Positions 59,676 through 64,000 of a stretch of 64,000 bases of DNA are shown here, in pieces. The stretch lies in assembly GCA_016710015.1 (NCBI GenBank), contig JADJLR010000004.1, positions 62,001-126,000 of the forward strand, read 5' to 3'. The notes under the pieces are model-generated. The model searched no databases. It had not been told where the DNA came from and worked only from the letters and a program-made list of their open reading frames with translations. How positions within the stretch are numbered: position 1 is the first letter of the stretch; every line of letters begins with the position of its first letter. The translations under genes were made by a program, and so were the position numbers. The stretch is from Flavobacteriales bacterium. GTDB lineage: Bacteria; Bacteroidota; Bacteroidia; Flavobacteriales_F; PHOS-HE28.

Positions 59676-59745
59676 AACCGCAAAGTCGCAGTAACGCAAA
59701 GGGTCATTCGTACGGAAAGCTTGGCGTCTTCGCGACTTTGCGGTT
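59676..59745. repeat. CCGCAAAG-type inverted repeat, copy 2
   Basis: Arms 59676-59701 (AACCGCAAAGTCGC...ACGCAAAG) and 59720-59745 (CTTGGCGTC...CTTTGCGGTT) are reverse complements at most positions around an 18-bp loop. It occupies the gap between the ATP-grasp gene and the C45-like gene, and could act as a terminator or processing hairpin. Related to 17924-18032. Confidence 0.75.
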
Positions 59746-59759
59746 AACTATGCACCGAT

Positions 59760-60752
59760 ATGTACGTCCACCTGAAACTTGTTCATGAACCTTGGCCCGG
59801 CGACCGCTGGCTTGGCTTTTTCGAGCATGCTTGGCCGTTGTACCGGATCTGGTTCATCAGTGAAGGGGAAGAGCAGCGTCCCGACCAGATCACGAGTCGC
59901 TCGTTGCTGGAATTGCACATGCCGGAATTGATCCCGGTATACAACAGCCTGTGTCGTATGTCCGGGGACGATGAACTTGCGCACCGATTCCTCAGCATGT
60001 GGTGCCCGCCTCCGTATATGGCCGGATGCTCTCAGGTCGCTTGGACACGTGGTGGTCCCACGCTCATCCGCAACTACGATTTCGATCCACGCTTCTTCGA
60101 TGGCCGAATGACCTTCACCGAGTACTGCAAGCCGGTGATCGGTGTGCAGGATAGCGGATGGGGATTGTTGGATGGCATGAACGACGATGGTTTAGCGGTT
60201 GCGCTGGCTTTCGGTGGCCGGAAGGTTACCGGCATCGGCTTCGGTATTCCGTTGGTGATCCGCTATGTACTCGAGACGTGCAGCAATGTGGGAGAAGCGT
60301 GCGTGGTGTTACAGCGCATACCCGTACACATGGGGTACAACGTCACAGTGGTGGACAAGAGTGGTAATTACGCGACCGTGTATCTGAATCCGGACAGGCC
60401 GGCGCAGGTGGTCTACCAAGCCGTTGCCACGAACCATCAGCACCAAGTGGAATGGGACGAGTATGCGGCATTCACGCATACCATTGAGCGTAAGCACGTC
60501 CTTGAGCAAAGCATAGCCGAGCCTAAATTGACACGAGCGGCGATGATCAAGCGCTTCTTAAAGCCACCGCTGTACAGCCAACAATACCTGCGCGGATTCG
60601 GAACACTCTATACGGCGGTCTACGATGTAGCCAAAGGGAACGTGAAGATCATCTGGCCGGAAAAGCAGGTGGAAGCCAGCTTCAAGAAGTTCGAAGAACA
60701 GTTCGTTGAGGTCGTGCTCCTTAGGCCTGTTGGCCGGTACATGGCGAAGTAA
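59760..60752 (+). CDS. C45 / acyl-coenzyme A:6-aminopenicillanate acyltransferase-like Ntn hydrolase
   Basis: 330 residues. The central stretch PYMAGCSQVAWTRGGPTLIR then NYDFDPRFFDG contains a Gly-Cys at about 94-95, the position where C45 enzymes self-cleave to expose an N-terminal Cys nucleophile; RNYDFD is characteristic. WGLLDGMNDDGLAVALAFGG and HMGYNVTVVDKSGNYATVYL continue the family. Such enzymes hydrolyse or transfer N-acyl groups. In this cluster it could remove the acyl group added by the ATP-grasp ligase. The nearest gene pair spacing (92 bp) holds the CCGCAAAG repeat. Confidence 0.86.
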   Translation: MYVHLKLVHEPWPGDRWLGFFEHAWPLYRIWFISEGEEQRPDQITSRSLLELHMPELIPVYNSLCRMSGDDELAHRFLSMWCPPPYMAGCSQVAWTRGGPTLIRNYDFDPRFFDGRMTFTEYCKPVIGVQDSGWGLLDGMNDDGLAVALAFGGRKVTGIGFGIPLVIRYVLETCSNVGEACVVLQRIPVHMGYNVTVVDKSGNYATVYLNPDRPAQVVYQAVATNHQHQVEWDEYAAFTHTIERKHVLEQSIAEPKLTRAAMIKRFLKPPLYSQQYLRGFGTLYTAVYDVAKGNVKIIWPEKQVEASFKKFEEQFVEVVLLRPVGRYMAK

Positions 60753-60779
60753 TTCGCCCTCCGCCTGCACCCTCAGCCC

Positions 60780-60787
60780 TAATTTCG
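60780..60787 (+). promoter_or_regulatory. -7 box just before the aldehyde dehydrogenase gene
   Basis: TAATTTCG ends 4 nt before the ATG at 60792, so a transcript starting at the usual distance would be leaderless. Confidence 0.4.
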
Positions 60788-60791
60788 CACC

Positions 60792-62264
60792 ATGTCTTCA
60801 GCTACAACTGCGCGCCCTATCAGCCCTTCGTTATCCCGACTGTTCCATCCTTCCAACTACATCAATGGAGCATGGGTGAATGAGGGTGATGGCTCCTTCA
60901 ATACCGTGGTGGACAAGTACCACGGCACAGAACTAGCGGGGATCCCGCATGCTACTGAAGCGCAGATGGAGGAAGCCATCGCAGCAGCTTATGCGAGCAG
61001 GGGTGTGTTGCGCAAGATGAGCGCAGGAGAGCGCAGCGCGAAGCTGAACGCATTGGCCGATCTATTGGTGAAGGACCAGGATGCCTTGGCGCAACTGATC
61101 GTTGCAGAGGGCGGCAAACCGATCGGCTACGCCAAAGGGGAGATCACGCGTTGCATCTCTACAGTGCGCACTGCTGCTTCCGAGGCCTTGCGCTTCTCGG
61201 GCGAAACCGTGCCCATCGATCATGATGCCGGAGTGGGCAAGACCGCCTTCACCAAACGCTTCCCGATCGGTGTCATCGCCGCGATCACACCCTTCAACTT
61301 TCCATTGAATCTCGTGTTGCACAAGGTCGCACCGGCCATGGCTGTTGGTTGTCCGGTGGTGCTAAAACCGGCCCCGCAAGCACCACTTTGCGCTTTGGCG
61401 TTGGGCAAGATGCTGGAGGAGATCGGCTGGCCGGAGGGCGCATTCAGCGTCATGCTCTGCGGGATCCCAGTTGCGGAAAAGCTCGTTACGGATGAGCGCA
61501 TCGCCTTGCTCAGCTTCACCGGAAGTGACAAAGTAGGCTGGCACCTGAAGGCGATCTGTGGCAAAAAGAAGGTCGCGCTGGAGTTGGGCGGAAATGCATC
61601 CGTGATCATCGATGAAGGAGCGGACCTACCTGCCGTGGCGAAGACCGTGGCCATGGGGGCCAACCTCTACGCCGGGCAAACATGCATCAGCACACAGCGG
61701 ATCTACGTGGTCGGCGGTGCATTCGATGCCTTCAAGGAGCACTTGGTGAAGGAGTACAACGCCCTGTCGGCTGGCGACCCGAGCGACCCTAAGGTCTCCG
61801 TTGGACCCATCATCGACAAAGGTCATTTCGAGCGCATCGGTAGTTGGGTGGATGAAGCCGTGAAAGGCGGCGCGAAGCTCCTGGCCGGCGGAAAGGCCGT
61901 GGATGCAGAACGCAACGTCTATGCGGCCACGCTGCTCACCGATGCCGACCCGCTCCTGAAGGTGAGCTGCGCGGAGGTCTTCGGACCCGTTGCGGTGATT
62001 GAAAGTGTGAAGGATTTTGCGAGCGCAATTGCGAAGGTGAACGACAGCAACTATGGCTTACAGGCGGGGGTGTACACCAACAACTTCGCACACGTGAAAC
62101 AGGCCCACGACGAACTCGAGGTCGGCGGCGTGATCATCAACAGCGTGCCGGGCTTTCGCGTGGACAGCATGCCGTACGGCGGAGTGAAGGACAGTGGACT
62201 TGGTCGCGAAGGTTTGAAGTACGCGATGGAGGAGATGAGCGAGCCGCGCTTGATCGTTTACTGA
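60792..62264 (+). CDS. NAD(P)-dependent aldehyde dehydrogenase
   Basis: 490 residues. The catalytic Cys298 is in YAGQTCISTQRIYV, the general base Glu264 in VALELGGNASVII, and Asn169 in ITPFNFPLNLVLHK; the cofactor loop is LLSFTGSDKVGWHL. Closest in style to semialdehyde or lactaldehyde-type dehydrogenases, though substrate class is not certain. It would oxidise the aldehyde made by the aminotransferase at 52431 in the same cluster. It overlaps the convergent cyclase gene by 7 bp. Confidence 0.92.
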   Translation: MSSATTARPISPSLSRLFHPSNYINGAWVNEGDGSFNTVVDKYHGTELAGIPHATEAQMEEAIAAAYASRGVLRKMSAGERSAKLNALADLLVKDQDALAQLIVAEGGKPIGYAKGEITRCISTVRTAASEALRFSGETVPIDHDAGVGKTAFTKRFPIGVIAAITPFNFPLNLVLHKVAPAMAVGCPVVLKPAPQAPLCALALGKMLEEIGWPEGAFSVMLCGIPVAEKLVTDERIALLSFTGSDKVGWHLKAICGKKKVALELGGNASVIIDEGADLPAVAKTVAMGANLYAGQTCISTQRIYVVGGAFDAFKEHLVKEYNALSAGDPSDPKVSVGPIIDKGHFERIGSWVDEAVKGGAKLLAGGKAVDAERNVYAATLLTDADPLLKVSCAEVFGPVAVIESVKDFASAIAKVNDSNYGLQAGVYTNNFAHVKQAHDELEVGGVIINSVPGFRVDSMPYGGVKDSGLGREGLKYAMEEMSEPRLIVY

Positions 62265-62944
62265 ATCTTCCGCCAGCGCTCGAAGAGCACAACGTTCAAC
62301 AGGATCAGCAGCATGCCGTAGAAGATGTCCTCAATTGGGATCGTCCCAAGTCGAATACCAAGGTTCTCCGCATCATTGTACCACACGACCTCTCCTTCAA
62401 TGAAGGACCCAGTAAGGGTTCCGTTGATCAGGAAGAAAGGCAGCAACACAACTGCGTAACTGACGAAGAACCGACCGAGGCTGTCGATCCGTCCGCTCAC
62501 GAATAAGGTCGTGAGCGTAGTGGCGAGTGCTAGAAAGGTCGTTGACGTGTACCACCGCCCAAAGTGGAACATACCGATGCAAAGGGAAATGCCGATCAAC
62601 ACCCATGAAATCACCTTTGTGACCTTCGGTGCCCATGGGTCCGACCGCAACGCACCGAGAACGAAATAGGTGAACACACAAGCATACGGAATACATAGGA
62701 AGAACAACCACTCCTCGACGGGTAGTCCCAAGAGATCCAGACCGGTGAGGTAGCGCGCATTGAACCCCCAAACACCCATGCGCGTAAAGGCGATATCCCA
62801 AACAATGAAAACGAAGGCGACGATTAGCGTGGCCTGCCTAAAGGCAGGCCACTGACGGTCGAAACGGATCCGCTTATGGAACGAAAAGAGGAAGGGCAGG
62901 ATCAATGCGCCAAGATCAAGGAAGAGATAGAGATAGTGCTCCAA
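62258..62944 (-). CDS. Lycopene cyclase (heterodimer-type/CarR-like domain), TTG start
   Basis: 228 residues. The N-terminus LEHYLYLFLDLGALILPFLF fits lycopene cyclase domain proteins when the TTG at 62944 is read as Met. No ATG or GTG exists before the conserved WDIAFTRMGVWGFNARYLTG. The TTG lies 4 bp after the crtZ stop, consistent with coupling. Acidic motifs PVEEWLFF and PIEDIFYGM are the paired cyclase sites, so both halves (usually two subunits) are in one chain. Forms beta rings on lycopene, at the membrane. A perfect 11-bp-stem hairpin lies inside it (62829-62852). Confidence 0.88.
   Translation of the reverse strand: MEHYLYLFLDLGALILPFLFSFHKRIRFDRQWPAFRQATLIVAFVFIVWDIAFTRMGVWGFNARYLTGLDLLGLPVEEWLFFLCIPYACVFTYFVLGALRSDPWAPKVTKVISWVLIGISLCIGMFHFGRWYTSTTFLALATTLTTLFVSGRIDSLGRFFVSYAVVLLPFFLINGTLTGSFIEGEVVWYNDAENLGIRLGTIPIEDIFYGMLLILLNVVLFERWRKIQ
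62829..62852. repeat. Perfect inverted repeat inside the lycopene cyclase gene
   Basis: GTGGCCTGCCT at 62829-62839 pairs perfectly with 62842-62852 across a 2-nt centre. It lies inside coding sequence (around RFDRQWPAFRQA), where such an exact hairpin is not required by the protein. Confidence 0.6.
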
Positions 62945-62948
62945 AACT

Positions 62949-63416
62949 TCAGGCTTCAGAAGAGGCTTGCTTGAAGTATTCCAGCGGCACCAACAACATT
63001 CCGAAGCATTCTCCTTCTTCCTTGCCGAGGTGCTTGTGGTGCATTTTGTGTGCTCGTCTGATCGCCCTGAAGTAGCGGTTGTCCGAGTTGCGAAGCCACT
63101 TGGTGCGTTGGTGGATGAAAATATCGTGTACCAGGAAATAGGCCATGCCGTAAAGGGTGATACCGACTGCGATCCAGATGCGCACATCGCCGATCCCGCC
63201 ACGCACACCGTAGAGGAATAAGATGATCGCGGGTACGGCGAAGATCAGGAAGAAGGCATCGTTGCGCTCGAATGGTCCACCGTGGTCCTTCTTGTGGTGA
63301 TCGTTGTGCAAGCTCCAAAGAAGGCCATGCATCAAATACTTGTGTGTGGTCCATGCAACGAATTCCATGCCGACGAACGCACAGAGCAGCGATAGGATAT
63401 TGATCGTCCAGATCAT
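62949..63416 (-). CDS. crtZ: Beta-carotene hydroxylase
   Basis: 155-residue integral membrane di-iron enzyme adding hydroxyls to beta rings (to zeaxanthin). The His clusters are HKYLMHG, HNDHHKKDH, HDIFIH and HKMHHKH. Length and pattern match CrtZ. The start overlaps the SRPBCC gene as ATGA, and the cyclase starts 4 bp after its stop, so the three form one operon. Confidence 0.95.
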   Translation of the reverse strand: MIWTINILSLLCAFVGMEFVAWTTHKYLMHGLLWSLHNDHHKKDHGGPFERNDAFFLIFAVPAIILFLYGVRGGIGDVRIWIAVGITLYGMAYFLVHDIFIHQRTKWLRNSDNRYFRAIRRAHKMHHKHLGKEEGECFGMLLVPLEYFKQASSEA

Positions 63417-63877
63417 TTCAGTGCAAAGATCGCCCTTAGTACTTTTTCGCGATGATCGAAGATGGCCTCTACTCTGCTCTTGACCACCAGTGTATGCATC
63501 AACCTGCCCAACATCCCGAATGGTAGCCGATAGACCACACGGTCCACGACCCGAATGCCGTGTGGTGTTCCGACAAAACTGTGCTCATGTTCCCACTTCG
63601 CGAAGGGTCCATTGATCTGCGCATCCGTGAACGCAAAAGGCGCCTCGACCTCTCGGATCTCGGTACGCCATGTCATTGGTACTCGGAACAATGGGCGTAC
63701 GCGATATGTGATGTGCATGCCGCTGAATATTGGACGTTCCGGATGTTCCGTGAGGATCTCGAACCGCATATCCTCCGGGGTTATGCGGGCCAAGTTCATC
63801 GGCGTGGAGAAGAAATCCCAAGCTTCCTTTTGCCGAATTGGCAACAGGATCCTTCGTTCGATCACATGGTCCTTCAT
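63413..63877 (-). CDS. SRPBCC-family protein in the carotenoid operon
   Basis: 154 residues from the ATG at 63877 (MKDHVIERRILLPIRQKEAW). Features of the START-like/SRPBCC fold: DFFSTPMNLARITPEDMRFE, the basket strand WRTEIREVEAPFAFTDAQIN and GPFAKWEHEHSFVGTPHGIR, and the C-terminal helix VVKSRVEAIFDHREKVL. These proteins bind hydrophobic ligands. First in the operon before crtZ and the cyclase, so it may handle a carotenoid precursor (inference). Confidence 0.85.
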   Translation of the reverse strand: MKDHVIERRILLPIRQKEAWDFFSTPMNLARITPEDMRFEILTEHPERPIFSGMHITYRVRPLFRVPMTWRTEIREVEAPFAFTDAQINGPFAKWEHEHSFVGTPHGIRVVDRVVYRLPFGMLGRLMHTLVVKSRVEAIFDHREKVLRAIFALK

Positions 63878-63898
63878 TTCGTTGTTCCCGTTAAGCGC

Positions 63899-63932
63899 AA
63901 TGGCGCGGCGGTCTCCCGACCGCCGCGCCATT
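63899..63932. terminator. Perfect 15-bp hairpin upstream of the carotenoid operon
   Basis: AATGGCGCGGCGGTC (63899-63913) pairs perfectly with 63918-63932 around TCCC. On the minus strand it follows the stop of the partial gene at the right edge, so it likely ends that transcript before the carotenoid operon. Confidence 0.7.
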
Positions 63933-63951
63933 TTCGCTGTTGATCCACTAT

Positions 63952-64000
63952 TCACTGCTTTTGAACAGGAACGATCACTTGTCCTGATCCATTCTCCAAA
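63952..64000 (-). CDS. 3' end of a gene entering from the right edge
   Basis: On the minus strand the last codons read LENGSGQVIVPVQKQ then TGA at 63952. The frame is open to the window edge, and a strong hairpin follows the stop, so it looks like the genuine C-terminus of a gene. Too short to identify. Confidence 0.4.
   Translation of the reverse strand, partial: LENGSGQVIVPVQKQ

Overview
The window looks like chromosome of a Bacteroidota species, most likely of the Flavobacteriales, with moderately high GC. The support is: several secreted proteins with type IX secretion (T9SS) C-terminal sorting domains (VFTPNGDGNND-type and type A-like); the DUF177-rpmF-plsX-fabH-accB-accC lipid operon; a Bacteroidota-style LspA and DksA/TraR protein; and recurrent -7 promoter boxes of the form TAnnTT(T/C)G. 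No rRNA, tRNA, CRISPR array, prophage or transposase gene was seen.

Layout. 0-10 kb: the 5' part of lepA, a 230-bp palindromic repeat element, an ECF sigma factor with an unusual anti-sigma-like partner, a large T9SS adhesin-like protein, metF, ribE and a second large T9SS protein. 10-25 kb: an M17 aminopeptidase, pdxA, a polytopic membrane protein, the fatty-acid initiation operon (DUF177, rpmF, plsX, fabH, accB, accC), two divergent GT-C-like membrane proteins and a small T9SS protein. 23.3-26 kb: a decayed zeta-toxin-like kinase with a broken small partner gene, directly downstream of dxs. 26-33.5 kb: a T9SS protein frameshifted at its sorting domain, the second copy of the palindromic element, an MBOAT/SGNH acylation pair, a NYN nuclease-like protein, a cation/proton antiporter and a GNAT-nitrilase fusion. 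33.5-37.4 kb: an ECF sigma gene followed by MscS, a K+ channel with a zinc ribbon, LysE and DUF1761. 37-52 kb: a YdjM-like protein, a GNAT/FemAB-like protein, DUF1003, an APC permease, ileS, an H1-like DksA protein, lspA, an outer-membrane-like protein, asd and a lamin-tail T9SS protein.

52.4-62.3 kb holds seven co-directional enzymes: a class III aminotransferase, a nitrilase-family amidase, a VOC protein, a 918-residue Orn/Lys/Arg-type PLP decarboxylase, an ATP-grasp ligase, a C45-like Ntn hydrolase and an aldehyde dehydrogenase. Their combined chemistry resembles amine formation, acylation, deamination, oxidation and deacylation, that is, an analogue of the Puu polyamine route built from other enzyme families. 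This is the best candidate for an undescribed system here. Three of the proteins carry lysine/alanine-rich basic tails. The window ends with a carotenoid operon (SRPBCC protein, crtZ, lycopene cyclase with a TTG start) and the last codons of a further gene.

Non-coding highlights are a MITE-like element in two copies made of four nested GACCCC-nnn-GGGGTC palindromes with a coordinated base-pair change, a second CCGCAAAG-type inverted repeat family, and a nearly identical 23-bp promoter sequence upstream of dxs and of the neighbouring T9SS gene.
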